Origin: Vulgatibacter incomptus_A
GTDB taxonomy: Bacteria > Myxococcota > Myxococcia > Myxococcales > Vulgatibacteraceae
Assembly: GCA_040391605.1 (NCBI GenBank)
Contig: JBEBXK010000005.1
Span: forward strand, 79,852 to 143,851
Reading direction: 5' to 3'
Length of the DNA stretch: 64,000 nucleotides
Shown: one piece after another, positions 1 to 8,867 of the stretch
Layout: each line of letters opens with the position of its first letter
Position numbering within the stretch: the stretch's first letter is position 1
Position numbers and translations under genes: made by a program
The notes under the pieces: generated by a model
Databases searched by the model: none
Seen by the model: the letters and a program-made list of their open reading frames with translations, nothing else
What the model was told of the DNA's origin: nothing

Positions 1-1071
1 CACTCCGATCACTTGATGATCACGGTGCTCCCGGAGCCTGCGCCGAAGATCGTGTCCTTCAGCGCGAGCCCTGATCTGATCGCCTTCGAGGGGACGACCA
101 CCCTCTCCTGGGAGATCACCGACGCCGCGTCCATCGCCATCGAGGACGGCTTCGGCCGCCCTGTGAACGTGGACGGCGCGGCCCTCGATGTCGGCGAGGT
201 GCAGGTCACCGTCAAGGTCGACTCCACCTTCCGGCTCATCGCCACGGGCCGCGGCGGCGATCGCGACGTCAAGGAGGCGACGGTCCAGATCGCGGCGAAG
301 CCCAACGTCTCGCTGCGGGCGGAGACCAGCCAGATCCCCTACGGCGGCTCCACCGATCTCATCTGGTCCGCGACCGGCGCGACCCGGGTCATCGTCGCCA
401 CCGAGGATGGCGAGACCCTCCTCAACACCGGGGACTCCACCAGCGGCGCCATCTTCGTGCAGCCCGACGTCGCGACGATCTACGTCATCACCGCCGAAGG
501 GACGGGCGGCACCGTGAGCGCCGCCACCGCGGTCCACGTGATCCCCAAGTTCGAGAGCCTGGTCTCCCTGACTGAGGAGGCCGTGCGCCCGGGCACCGAG
601 GTCGAGATCGCCTGGGTCACCCTCGGCGCGGAGTCCGTGACCATCTCCAACCAGGGCGGCTTCACCTACGAGACCGCGTCGGCCGCCGAGGCCGCCAACG
701 GCAGCGTCAGCGTCCCGGTGTCCCTGGCGGGCTCCATCATCGCCACGGCGCGGGTGGGGAGGGTCGAGACCTCCCAGCGCCTCACCATTCCCCTCTCTTC
801 CAACCCGGCGATCCACAGCTTCAAGGTCTCGCCCACCCTGGTCGGCGCCACCCCCTCCGACCCCTGGCCCGTGACCCTCTCCTGGGAGATCGACGGCGCC
901 GCCCGCATCGTGATCGAGGCCACCCCGGGCGGCCTCCTCGACACCACGGAGGTCTCCCCCCGGATCGGCAGCCTGACGGTCGACGTCGAGGAGACGACCT
1001 CGTTCAAGCTCACCGCCTACGGCACCGGTTCGGCCAAGTCCGAGTCCGTGGTGGAGGTGCAGGCGCAGTAG
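1..1071 (+). CDS. Surface/secreted protein with tandem Ig-like repeats (5' end outside window)
   Basis: The frame is already open at base 1, so the N-terminus, including any signal peptide, lies upstream. About 355 residues are visible. They consist of four tandem beta-rich units of about 85 residues. Each carries a recurring W-x-x-x-x-A core (SWEITDA, IWSATGA, AWVTLGA, SWEIDGA) followed by a short I/V-rich strand. This is typical of Ig-like modules in extracellular or periplasmic proteins. No catalytic motif is visible. The protein ends with a plain VEVQAQ tail, with no membrane anchor or sorting signal. The repeats are seen directly; surface location and an adhesive or structural role are inferences. 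It stops 161 bp before slyD and is probably a separate transcription unit. Confidence 0.75.
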   Translation, partial: HSDHLMITVLPEPAPKIVSFSASPDLIAFEGTTTLSWEITDAASIAIEDGFGRPVNVDGAALDVGEVQVTVKVDSTFRLIATGRGGDRDVKEATVQIAAKPNVSLRAETSQIPYGGSTDLIWSATGATRVIVATEDGETLLNTGDSTSGAIFVQPDVATIYVITAEGTGGTVSAATAVHVIPKFESLVSLTEEAVRPGTEVEIAWVTLGAESVTISNQGGFTYETASAAEAANGSVSVPVSLAGSIIATARVGRVETSQRLTIPLSSNPAIHSFKVSPTLVGATPSDPWPVTLSWEIDGAARIVIEATPGGLLDTTEVSPRIGSLTVDVEETTSFKLTAYGTGSAKSESVVEVQAQ

Positions 1072-1164
1072 GCCCCCGGCCCGCCGAAGCAGCGATCGCG
1101 AAGCATCCGGCCCGGCGCTCATTGGCGTGCGGGCCTCTTCGTCTGAAAGGCGATGCGTAGTCGG

Positions 1165-1193
1165 TTGCGCTGCCCGGGACCTGGCTCTATGGT
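1165..1193 (+). promoter_or_regulatory. Candidate sigma-70-type promoter of slyD
   Basis: TTGCGC at 1165-1170 and TATGGT at 1188-1193 are separated by exactly 17 bp. This would place the transcript start about 30 nt upstream of the chosen slyD ATG. Each box matches the consensus only partly. Confidence 0.4.
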
Positions 1194-1231
1194 GCGCCGC
1201 CAAACGCAGCAGCAACCGGCAGAGGCAAGTG

Positions 1232-1741
1232 ATGAAGGTGACCAACGGCGTCGTAGTCTCCCTGCAGTACACGCTCACGGACAGCGAGGGCGAGGTCCTC
1301 GAGAGCAGCGTGGGAGTCGAGCCGCTCGACTACCTCCACGGAGAAGGCGAGATCGTCCCGGGCCTGGAGAAGGAGCTCGAGGGCAAGGCGGTGGGCTTCA
1401 AGACCAAGATCACCGTCCCCGCGGCGGAGGCCTATGGCGAGCGGGAGGAGGACGCCGTCTTCGAGGCGCCCAAGGACGAGCTGCCCGAGGGGCTGGAGGA
1501 GGGCGAGGAGGTCTACGGAGAGGACGACGACGGAGAGCCGATCTCGTTCACCGTGGTGAAGCTCACCGAGAACGGCGCCATCCTCGACACCAACCACCCC
1601 TTTGCAGGCATGGACCTCACCTTCGACGTCGAGATCCTCGCCCTGCGCCCCGCCACCGAGGAGGAGATCGAGCACGGCCACGCCCACGACGCCGACGGTT
1701 GCGAGGACGCCTTCGAGGAAGAGGGCGAGACCGAGGCCTGA
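1232..1741 (+). CDS. slyD: SlyD-type FKBP peptidyl-prolyl cis-trans isomerase
   Basis: 169 residues. The start is the ATG at 1232, preceded by AGAGG at a normal distance; the longer frame upstream has no conserved residues. The N-terminal FKBP half opens with V-x-L-x-Y-T-L and contains the family signature L-x-G-x-G-x-I-V-P-G-L-E (here HGEGEIVPGLEKELEG). The insert-in-flap part and a return to the FKBP fold (HPFAGMDLTFDVEI) follow. The C-terminus is acidic with His and Cys (HGHAHDAD, then GCED), a short version of the metal-binding tail of SlyD. Known family role: cytoplasmic folding helper and prolyl isomerase, with nickel delivery in some species. Nickel binding here is only suggested by the tail, although larB and larC in this window imply nickel use. 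Confidence 0.9.
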   Translation: MKVTNGVVVSLQYTLTDSEGEVLESSVGVEPLDYLHGEGEIVPGLEKELEGKAVGFKTKITVPAAEAYGEREEDAVFEAPKDELPEGLEEGEEVYGEDDDGEPISFTVVKLTENGAILDTNHPFAGMDLTFDVEILALRPATEEEIEHGHAHDADGCEDAFEEEGETEA

Positions 1742-1952
1742 GACGCTGCGGTCTCCGAAGCGAGCGGAGGCGAGCGAACGCCAGAGGGAGCCGTAGCGCG
1801 AATCGCGCGTGAAAAAATCGTCCCCCGCCTGTGCAGGGGCGATTGTTTCACAGGCGACGACTCGAACGACGCGCCGATCGGCCGATCTTTTCTTCGCCGG
1901 AGCCCCATGGTCTGATGCCCTCCTCTCGCACCAGCACTTCCATCGGGATTCC

Positions 1953-2678
1953 ATGACCCTCGCACTCGTCACCGGCGCAGGCATCCGGTTGGGGCGGGCC
2001 ATCGCCCTGGCCCTCGCCCAGGCCGGCTACGATCTGATCCTCCACGCGAACTCCAGCCGCGACGCGCTCGAGGATGTTGCCAAGGCCATCCGCGGCTTCG
2101 GCAGGGAGGCCTATCTCGTCACGGCCGACCTCTCCGATCCCGAAGAGGTCGAGAGGCTGGCCGTGGGTGTTCGCTCCATGCATCCTGTGTTGGACCTCCT
2201 GGTCCACAACGCGGGGATCTACGAGCGTTGCGCCTTCGAGGAGATGGGCCGTGAGGTCTACCGCCGCATGCAGGCGATCAACCTCGAGGCCCCCTACTTC
2301 CTCACCCAGGGCCTCCTGCCCCCGCTGCGCGAAGCCCCGTCGCCCTCGGTGATCCACATCACCGACATCGGCGGGGAGCGACCGGTGCCGGGCTACTCGC
2401 ATTATTCCCTGAGCAAGGCTGGGCTGATCATGCTCACCCGAAGCCTCGCCGTGGAGCTCGCGCCGCAGATCCGGGTCAACGCCATCTCCCCGGGGCCGGT
2501 GGCCTTCCCCGAGTCCTACGATGAGAAGGCGCGGCGGCGCATCCTCGATCAGGTCCCCATGGGCCGCGAGGGCTCCGTCGACGACATCGCCAAGGCCGCG
2601 GTCTTCCTCGCCAGGGACGCCCCCTACGTCACCGGCCACGTCCTCGAGGTGGACGGCGGAAGGAGCGTGCCCCTTTGA
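1953..2678 (+). CDS. SDR oxidoreductase of the pteridine-reductase type
   Basis: 241 residues, starting at the ATG at 1953 (MTLALVTGAG). This is a classical short-chain dehydrogenase/reductase with a Rossmann N-terminus. The cofactor loop reads TGAGIRLG, which fits the TGX3RXG pattern that separates pteridine reductases (PTR1, FolM) from ordinary SDRs (TGX3GXG). The NAG motif (HNAGIYE) and the catalytic Y-x-x-x-K (YSLSKAG) are present, and the C-terminus has the usual VTGHVLEVDGG. FolM reduces dihydromonapterin and PTR1 reduces biopterin or dihydrofolate. Its 3' end lies 35 bp before a FolB-like gene, which supports a pterin substrate. Exact substrate and the NADPH preference suggested by the Arg are inferences. 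It starts a three-gene operon. Confidence 0.78.
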   Translation: MTLALVTGAGIRLGRAIALALAQAGYDLILHANSSRDALEDVAKAIRGFGREAYLVTADLSDPEEVERLAVGVRSMHPVLDLLVHNAGIYERCAFEEMGREVYRRMQAINLEAPYFLTQGLLPPLREAPSPSVIHITDIGGERPVPGYSHYSLSKAGLIMLTRSLAVELAPQIRVNAISPGPVAFPESYDEKARRRILDQVPMGREGSVDDIAKAAVFLARDAPYVTGHVLEVDGGRSVPL

Positions 2679-2713
2679 GCGCTGCCCGCCTCCGCCCCGC
2701 CGAAGGGAGCCAA

Positions 2714-3505
2714 GTGAGCACCCGCCTGGACACCATCGAGATCCGCGGCCTCCGCGCCGATTGCATCGTGGGCGTCTACCCCGACGAGCGCACGATCCCG
2801 CAGCCGCTGGAGGTCGACCTCGCCCTCTCCGTCGACACCCGCCGCGCCGGGAGCGGCGGCGGCCTCGAGGCCACCGTCGACTACGCCCGCCTCGCCGCCG
2901 AGGTCCGCTTCCTCCTCGGCGCCTGCCAATTTCTCCTCCTCGAGACCGCCGCCGAGGCGCTGGCCCGCTACATCCTCGCCCCGCCCACCCGCGACCTGCC
3001 GCGCGCCCCCGTCGCCGAGGTGATGGTGAGATTGTCGAAGCCAATGGCGCTCTCCGGCGAGGCCGTCCCCTCCTTGCGCATCCACCGCCTCGCCTCCGAG
3101 ATCTCCATCGAGGTGGAGAAGAACGCCTTCGGCGAGGTCGACATCATCCACGAGACCGCCGCCTGCGGAATCTACCGCCTGCGGGTCGGCCCCGGTCTCT
3201 CCATCCCCACCCACGTCCATCGCCGGATGGAGGAGCGCGAGCTGGTCCTTGGCCCCGGCCTCCTCCTCCAGGGCCGCCCCGTCGCCCCGGGGAGCGCCTT
3301 TCGCTGGCCCAAGGACTTCCCCCACCGCTACGACAATCCCCAGGCCGTGGAGCAGACCATCCTCTGTGTCGATCGCCCCGCCTTCCTCCCCGAAGACGAG
3401 ATCGAGGTCGACACCCCGGCCGACGCCCTCCGATGGCTCGAGCCCGAGCTGTACTACTCGCGCGAGGCCTCCCACCTCGTCGCCGAGGGAGCCGGCCGCC
3501 CATGA
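2714..3505 (+). CDS. folB: Dihydroneopterin aldolase (FolB/FolX-like) fused to a cupin domain
   Basis: 263 residues from the GTG at 2714, which follows GAAGGGAG; a TTG at 2675 overlapping the upstream stop is less likely. Residues 1 to about 125 are a tunnelling-fold FolB domain with GVYPDER, TVDYA, LLLETAAE and the conserved VRLSKP. The rest is a single cupin. Motif 1 reads G-x5-H-V-H-x-x-x-E-E (THVHRRMEERE) and motif 2 ends in H-x-x-x-N (PHRYDN), so the metal ligands look intact. FolB cleaves dihydroneopterin and FolX epimerises its triphosphate; sequence alone does not decide between them. Normal FolB is about 120 residues, so the cupin is an addition. Its role is unknown. The stop overlaps the next ATG by 4 bp, so the genes are probably translationally coupled. 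Confidence 0.78.
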   Translation: MSTRLDTIEIRGLRADCIVGVYPDERTIPQPLEVDLALSVDTRRAGSGGGLEATVDYARLAAEVRFLLGACQFLLLETAAEALARYILAPPTRDLPRAPVAEVMVRLSKPMALSGEAVPSLRIHRLASEISIEVEKNAFGEVDIIHETAACGIYRLRVGPGLSIPTHVHRRMEERELVLGPGLLLQGRPVAPGSAFRWPKDFPHRYDNPQAVEQTILCVDRPAFLPEDEIEVDTPADALRWLEPELYYSREASHLVAEGAGRP

Positions 3506-4287
3506 GCCTCCCGGCGATCGGCAGCCGGCGCGTAGTCGTCACCGGAGGCGGCAGCGGCATCGGCCGAGCCGTCGCCCTCGCGCTGGCGCAGGACGGCGGC
3601 CAGGTCGTCATCGCCGGCAGGCGCTTCGACCGCCTGGAGGAGGTGCGCGCCGCCTTCCCCGATCGGATCCACGCGCTCGCCTGCGACCTGGAGTCCCCCG
3701 ACCAACGAGACGCGCTCCTGCCCAGGGCCGCAGAGCGAATGGGCGGCGTCGACGGCCTCGTCTGCTCGGCTGGCGTCGCCCACCACCAGTCCCCGGGTTC
3801 CATCGACGAGGCCTCGCTGCGCAGCCAGCTCGAGCTCAACCTGGTCGCCCCCTTGCGCCTGGGAGAGCAGGCCCTCTCGAACCTCGAGCCCGGCGGTGGC
3901 GTCGTCTTCGTCGCCTCCACCCTCGCTCTGCGCCCCATCGAGACCAGCGCCGTCTACAGCGCGGCCAAGGCCGGCCTCCTCGCCGCCATGAAATCCCTCG
4001 CCCTCCACGGCGCCCCCCTGCAACTCCGCTTCAACGCCGTCTGCCCCGGCGTCGTCGACACCGAGATGACCCGCAGCCTCCGCCTCCGTCCCGACGAGCC
4101 CCAGCCCGCCCCGGCAGCCCACGCCGCCCGCGTCGCCGTTCAGCTCGAGGCCCTCCGCGCCCTCCACCCCCTGGGCCGACTCGGCATCCCCGAGGAGATC
4201 GCCGCCTCGATCCTCCACCTCCTCCGCGCCCCTTGGACCACCGGCGCCACCGAGGTGATCGATGGCGGCCTCCTCCTCCGCGAGTAG
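3502..4287 (+). CDS. Classical short-chain dehydrogenase/reductase
   Basis: 261 residues, ATG at 3502 overlapping the stop of the FolB-cupin gene (ATGA). It has an ordinary SDR cofactor loop (TGGGSGIG), unlike the Arg-containing loop of the first gene of the operon. A basic GRR follows strand 2, suggesting NADP(H). The protein also shows CSAG (the NAG position), an ASTLAL strand, the catalytic Y-x-x-x-K (VYSAAKAG) and a normal C-terminus (TGATEVIDGG). The tight coupling suggests it acts on the product or substrate of its two neighbours, for example a reduced pterin, in the way sepiapterin reductase is an SDR. That is inference; the sequence by itself is compatible with many alcohol or keto substrates. 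Confidence 0.72.
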   Translation: MSLPAIGSRRVVVTGGGSGIGRAVALALAQDGGQVVIAGRRFDRLEEVRAAFPDRIHALACDLESPDQRDALLPRAAERMGGVDGLVCSAGVAHHQSPGSIDEASLRSQLELNLVAPLRLGEQALSNLEPGGGVVFVASTLALRPIETSAVYSAAKAGLLAAMKSLALHGAPLQLRFNAVCPGVVDTEMTRSLRLRPDEPQPAPAAHAARVAVQLEALRALHPLGRLGIPEEIAASILHLLRAPWTTGATEVIDGGLLLRE

Positions 4288-4332
4288 CGTCGCGCGAGCC
4301 GTACCAAAAGATCGTCCCACGCGAGTCGGACG

Positions 4333-4347
4333 CGAATGATTCATTCG
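4333..4347. repeat. Short perfect palindrome between convergent genes
   Basis: CGAATGA and TCATTCG flank one central base, giving 7-bp arms. It lies in the 143-bp gap between the convergent SDR and PKD-lipoprotein genes. It has no T-tract and low GC, so it resembles a protein-binding site more than an intrinsic terminator. Function unknown. Confidence 0.3.
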
Positions 4348-4430
4348 TGATGAGCGCGGGTGCCTCGAAATTCGATCGTCTCCGGGGCGAAGAGTTCGTG
4401 AATCTCATCACCAACTCTCAGCCGACGGCT

Positions 4431-5099
4431 TCAACCCCAGCCGGGCTCGTCTGGGGTCACCTCGACCTCGACCGTCACCGGCGCGCTGGTCTGGCCGCCG
4501 TTGTCCACCACCAGCTCCACCACATAGGACCCCGCCCGATCCGGTGTGAAGCGCGCGATGGCTTCGTCCGCGCCTGAGAGGGCGGCCTTCGAACCCGCCG
4601 GCCGCTCGACGAGGAGCCAGTTGAAGTGCAGCGGCAGGCCAGCCGGCTCCTTGCTACCGCTCCCGTCGAGGACCACCTCCTCGCCGAGGAAGACGAGCTG
4701 ATCGCCCCCTGCCGACGCCACCGGAAATGACCGCACCACGATCGTCGACGTCGCCGTGCCGATCCGCCCCTTCGAATCCCGGACCTCCAGGGTGACAACG
4801 AAGTCTCCCTGCACGTCGGGCACGAACGAGCTCAGCTCGGTCTTGGGCGTGTCCAGCGTCGCCTCACTCCCTGCCGGCGCCTCCAGCGACCACGAGAACG
4901 CCAGCGCGCCCGCTCCCGTACTCTGCGTCCCGTCGAGCTCGATCCGGCTTCCGGCGTCCGCCTTCGCCGGCCCTTCGATCACTACCTCTAGCGGCGGCGT
5001 CTTCCCCTTCGGCTTCTCGTCGTCCCCACCGCATGCGAGCGCGAGTCCAACGCCAGCGAGGGCGGCGATCCCCAAGGCCATCGTCTTTATGCGAATCAT
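4431..5099 (-). CDS. Lipoprotein with two PKD-like domains
   Basis: 222 residues. A typical lipoprotein signal (MIRIKTM, hydrophobic stretch, LALAC lipobox with Cys23) is followed by a charged linker rich in Asp, Glu and Lys. Two PKD/Ig-like domains follow, at roughly residues 38-120 and 125-212. Each has the pattern A-D-A-G or G-G-D, L-D-G-[TS], a SWSLE or NWLLV core strand and a closing Y/F-V-V-x-L-x-V-x-D strand. Such domains mediate protein or glycan contacts at the cell surface. No enzyme motif is visible. Outer-membrane anchoring is likely but not proven: the residues after Cys are Gly-Gly-Asp, and the sorting rule in this phylum is uncertain. It converges with the SDR operon and is separated from mfd by 154 bp. 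Confidence 0.75.
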   Translation of the reverse strand: MIRIKTMALGIAALAGVGLALACGGDDEKPKGKTPPLEVVIEGPAKADAGSRIELDGTQSTGAGALAFSWSLEAPAGSEATLDTPKTELSSFVPDVQGDFVVTLEVRDSKGRIGTATSTIVVRSFPVASAGGDQLVFLGEEVVLDGSGSKEPAGLPLHFNWLLVERPAGSKAALSGADEAIARFTPDRAGSYVVELVVDNGGQTSAPVTVEVEVTPDEPGWG

Positions 5100-5253
5100 C
5101 CGCCGATCCTACACCCCACCGGCTGTGTTGGACTACGGCCGGGCAGCCCCTTCTTGGGTCGGCCCCGGTGCCTGCGAAGGATCTCCCTCGTGTATCGCGG
5201 GCGCGATCTCTTCACGCCCGCTGCGCGCTACGGCTCTTTCTTGTTTCCAGCTC

Positions 5254-8200
5254 TCAGGCCGCGCAGCGGGCGAGGTCGCGGAGGGCGAGGCGGGCGGCTT
5301 CGAGGAGGGCTTCGGCGCCGGGCTCGGGGGCGGTGCGGACGACGAGCTTCATGTCCGGGGTGAGGCGGTAGTCGGAGGAGGCGCCGTTGGGCGCGACCAG
5401 GCCGGCGATTTTGGCGGGGTCTAGGGCGGCGTCGGGGCCCAGGGTGATCACGAGGCGGGCGGGGCCGGCCTCGAGGGCGCGGAGGCGCAGGGCGCGCAGA
5501 TCGGCCTTGATGCCCATCACCTCGCAGAGGGCGTCGACCTCGGGGGGCGGCGGGCCGCAGCGATCGACGAGCTCTTCGCGGACTAGGTCGATCTCGTGGT
5601 CGGTGTTGGCCTGGGAGAGCTTCTTGTAGAAGAGCAGCCGCTGATGCACGTCCGGCAGGTAGTCGTCGGGGATGTAGGAGGGGATGGGGAGCTGGACCTC
5701 GGGCTCGAAGATCTTCTCCACCGGCTCGCCCCGCAACTCGGCCACCGCCTCCTCGAGGAGCTCGGAGTATAGGTCGAAGCCCACCGCCTCGATCTGCCCG
5801 GACTGCCTGGCGCCGAGGAGGTTGCCGGCGCCCCGGATCTCCAGGTCGTGGGAGGCGATGTGGAAGCCGGCGCCCAGCTCGGAGAAGCGCTGCAGCACCT
5901 CGAGCCGCTTCTGGGCGTCCTTGGTCACCTGCCGGCTGGCGGGGACCAGCAGGTAGGCGTAGGCGCGCTCCGCCGCCCGGCCCACCCGGCCGCGGATCTG
6001 GTAGAGCTGGGCCAGGCCGAAAGTGTGAGCATCGTCCACAATGATCGTGTTGGCGCTGGGGATGTCGAGGCCGCTCTCGATGATGGTGGTACAGAGCAGT
6101 ACATCGTATTGGCGGGCGATGAACTCGCCGATGGTCCGCTCGAGGAGCTTCTCGTGCATCTGCCCATGGGCGACGCCCACCGAGGCCTCGGGGATCAGCT
6201 CCACCAGGAAGCGCTGCATCGCCCCCAGGGATTCGACCCGGTTGTGGACGAAGAAGATCTGCCCGCCCCGGGCCTTCTCCCGCAGGATCGCCTCCCGGAT
6301 CTCGGTAGGGGAGAAGCGGATCACGAAGGTGCGGATCGAGCGGCGATCGGCGGGCGGCGTCTGGATGATCGACATGTCGCGCACCCCTGCCATCGACATG
6401 TGAAGGGTCCGCGGGATCGGGGTGGCGGTGAGGGTGAGCACGTCGACCGAGGTGCGCAGCTTCTTGAGCTTCTCCTTATGCGCGACGCCGAAGCGCTGCT
6501 CCTCGTCCACCACCACCAGCCCCAGATCGTGGAAGGAGACCGAGCTGCCCAGCAGGGCGTGGGTGCCGATGACGATGTCCACCTTCCCCTCGGCGGCCCT
6601 GCGCAGCACGGCCCGATTCTCCTGGGCGCTGCGCAGCGAGGAGATCCAATCCACCTGCACCGGAAAGCTCTTCATCCGCTTGGTGAAGGATTGGAAGTGC
6701 TGCAGCGCGAGGATCGTCGTCGGCACCAGCACCGCCACCTGCTTGCGGCCCAGCACCGCCAGGAAGGCGGCGCGCATCGCGACCTCGGTCTTGCCATAGC
6801 CCACGTCGCCGCAGACCAGCCGATCCATGGGCTGCGGCGAGGTCATGTCCTGGATCACGTCGCGGATGGCCTTGGCCTGATCCGGGGTCTCCTCGAAGGG
6901 GAACTCCGCCTCGAATTGCTCGAAGAAGCGATCCGGATCCGGGAAGCGGGTGCCGGGGTGGGCCTTGCGCCTCGCGTAGATGTCCAGGAGCTCCGCCGCC
7001 ATCTTCAGCAGCTCGTCCTTGACCCGCTTCTTGGTCTTCTCCCAGGAGGTGCCGCCGAGCTTGTCCAGGCGGGCGTTCTCCGCCCCGGCGCCCACGAACT
7101 TCTGCACCTGGCGCAGCTTGGACACCGGCAAAAAGAGCTTGTCCTTGCCCTCGAAGTGGAGGACCAGGAAGTCCCCCTCCACCCCGCGGACGTTGAGCTT
7201 CTGCAGGCCGCCATAGCGGCAGAGGCCGTGGTCGACGTGGACGCAGAGATCGCCCTCGTCCAGCTCGCGGAAGGCCGCGATGAACGGCTGATCCGCGCGC
7301 TTGGTGGCGCGGACCTTCTTGTGGACCCGCGGCCCGGTGATCTCCTCGTCGGCGATCACCGCGAAGCGATCGTCGGGGGAGAGGAAGCCGGCGGAGAGCT
7401 CCGCGGGGTAGAGCCAGGCGTGGATCGAGCGGTCGTGGAGGGAGCTGGGTGGATCCGGCGGCGTGCCCTCGCGGACCTTCACGTGGAGGCGCCGAGCCTG
7501 TAACAGCCGCCGGAGCTTGTCCGACTGCCCCGCCGATCCGCCTGCGATCAGCGTGGTCCAGCCCTTCTCCCGCCACCGCTTCAGCCGATCCACCAGCGGC
7601 GTGAGGGCGCCCTCGTCGCCGTGGTGGTCTTCGATCTCCTTGCGCAGCCTCGCGGTGGGCTCGAATTGGAAGCGGATGGGCTCCACTCCGCCCGGCGCGC
7701 CGATCCACAGCGAGTGCAGCTCCGCCCGGCGGAAAGGGGCGATGGCCTCGCGGACCCCGGCGGTGGAGAGGAAATGCGCGTCCGGCGGCAGGGCGAGCTC
7801 TCCCCGCTCCAAGGCGGCGGCGTGCTCTCGCTCCAACTCTAGCTCCAGGGCCTCGAGCTCGCGATCGATCGACAAGGGATCGTCCAGGAGGATCAGCGAG
7901 TCCGGCGGGAGGTGATCCATGAGGGGCGTGAGGCCGCCCTCGAAGAAGCCGGGGAGCAGGGCCTCGACGCCGAAGGCGGGGATCGCCTCGTGGATCGCGT
8001 CGACCAGCTCGCGGACCTTGGCGGTGGGGCGGTTCACCCGATCGGCGGCGGCGCGGGCGGCGGCGATCCCGCGGGCCTGGCTGGCGGGATCGAAGAGGAT
8101 CTCCCGGGCCTGCGGCAGCTGCAGCGACTCGAGGGATCCCGAGGTGCGCTGCGTGGCGGGATCGAAGAGGCGCAGGCTCTCCACCTCGTCGCCGAAGAGC

Positions 8201-8799
8201 TCGATCCGCGCCGGTTGCTCGTAGATCGGGGACCAGACGTCCACGATCCCGCCGCGCACGGCGAAGGTGCCGGGATCTTCGACCATCGGCACGCTCTGGT
8301 AGCCCAACGCCACCAGCCGGCGGGCGAGGTCGTCGCGGTCGTGGGACGAGTCGAGCTCGATCCGCTCCGTGTCCGCGATGAGCCCCTGGGTCGGGATCAT
8401 CTTGCGGGCCAGCGCCCGGGCCGAGACCACCACGATCCGATCCGTGGGGCCGCTCGCCAGGCGGGCGAGGCCGGCCAGGCGCTCGAGCTCGGTGGGGCGA
8501 TCGGGAGAGAGTCCGTCGTAGGGCAGCACCCCATCCACCGGGATCCGGATCACCGGCGAGTCCGCCGCCAAGGCGGGGACGGGGAGGAAGAACGCCAGAT
8601 CCCCGGCGAGGCGATCGGCGGCCTCCTCGTCCGTGGTCACCGCCAGGATCGTCTTCCCCAGCCGGCGATGGAGCGAGGCGCCGACGAAGCCCCGGGCCCC
8701 GCCCCCGACCCCCAGGATCGGAGCCGCGGATCCCGGCGGGGCCTCGAGTCGCTCGAGGAGGCGGGAGAGGGCGTCGGCGCTGGTGGGAGGTTCGCTCAT
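5254..8799 (-). CDS. mfd: Transcription-repair coupling factor Mfd
   Basis: About 1181 residues from the ATG at 8799 (MSEPPTS); an upstream in-frame ATG at 8862 would add 21 residues, and neither has a clear ribosome site. The N-terminal half is the degenerate UvrB-like module. Next comes the RNA-polymerase-interacting domain (VHVDHGLCRYGGL, then a Tudor-like KDKLFLPVSKL stretch). The RecG-like translocase follows, with Walker A GDVGYGKT near residue 665, the Walker B motif DEEQ near 765, TATPIPRTL, and a QIRGRVGR helicase motif. The C-terminal autoinhibitory domain ends the protein. Length and motif order are those of Mfd, which releases stalled RNA polymerase and recruits UvrA. It is transcribed away from grpE with almost no gap between the divergent starts. 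Confidence 0.96.
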   Translation of the reverse strand: MSEPPTSADALSRLLERLEAPPGSAAPILGVGGGARGFVGASLHRRLGKTILAVTTDEEAADRLAGDLAFFLPVPALAADSPVIRIPVDGVLPYDGLSPDRPTELERLAGLARLASGPTDRIVVVSARALARKMIPTQGLIADTERIELDSSHDRDDLARRLVALGYQSVPMVEDPGTFAVRGGIVDVWSPIYEQPARIELFGDEVESLRLFDPATQRTSGSLESLQLPQAREILFDPASQARGIAAARAAADRVNRPTAKVRELVDAIHEAIPAFGVEALLPGFFEGGLTPLMDHLPPDSLILLDDPLSIDRELEALELELEREHAAALERGELALPPDAHFLSTAGVREAIAPFRRAELHSLWIGAPGGVEPIRFQFEPTARLRKEIEDHHGDEGALTPLVDRLKRWREKGWTTLIAGGSAGQSDKLRRLLQARRLHVKVREGTPPDPPSSLHDRSIHAWLYPAELSAGFLSPDDRFAVIADEEITGPRVHKKVRATKRADQPFIAAFRELDEGDLCVHVDHGLCRYGGLQKLNVRGVEGDFLVLHFEGKDKLFLPVSKLRQVQKFVGAGAENARLDKLGGTSWEKTKKRVKDELLKMAAELLDIYARRKAHPGTRFPDPDRFFEQFEAEFPFEETPDQAKAIRDVIQDMTSPQPMDRLVCGDVGYGKTEVAMRAAFLAVLGRKQVAVLVPTTILALQHFQSFTKRMKSFPVQVDWISSLRSAQENRAVLRRAAEGKVDIVIGTHALLGSSVSFHDLGLVVVDEEQRFGVAHKEKLKKLRTSVDVLTLTATPIPRTLHMSMAGVRDMSIIQTPPADRRSIRTFVIRFSPTEIREAILREKARGGQIFFVHNRVESLGAMQRFLVELIPEASVGVAHGQMHEKLLERTIGEFIARQYDVLLCTTIIESGLDIPSANTIIVDDAHTFGLAQLYQIRGRVGRAAERAYAYLLVPASRQVTKDAQKRLEVLQRFSELGAGFHIASHDLEIRGAGNLLGARQSGQIEAVGFDLYSELLEEAVAELRGEPVEKIFEPEVQLPIPSYIPDDYLPDVHQRLLFYKKLSQANTDHEIDLVREELVDRCGPPPPEVDALCEVMGIKADLRALRLRALEAGPARLVITLGPDAALDPAKIAGLVAPNGASSDYRLTPDMKLVVRTAPEPGAEALLEAARLALRDLARCAA

Positions 8800-8867
8800 G
8801 GCTACGAAGGGCCGTCGGCTGCGGGCCGGCGAGGGGCGGTCCTTATCATTGCCGCCCGCCATGCCCT

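Noticed and set aside
1742..1860. Possible terminator after slyD (GCGCGAATCGCGC with an A-run)
   Set aside because: The run after the stem is of A, not T, on the coding strand, so it is not an intrinsic terminator for slyD. It was counted among the GC-rich intergenic repeats.
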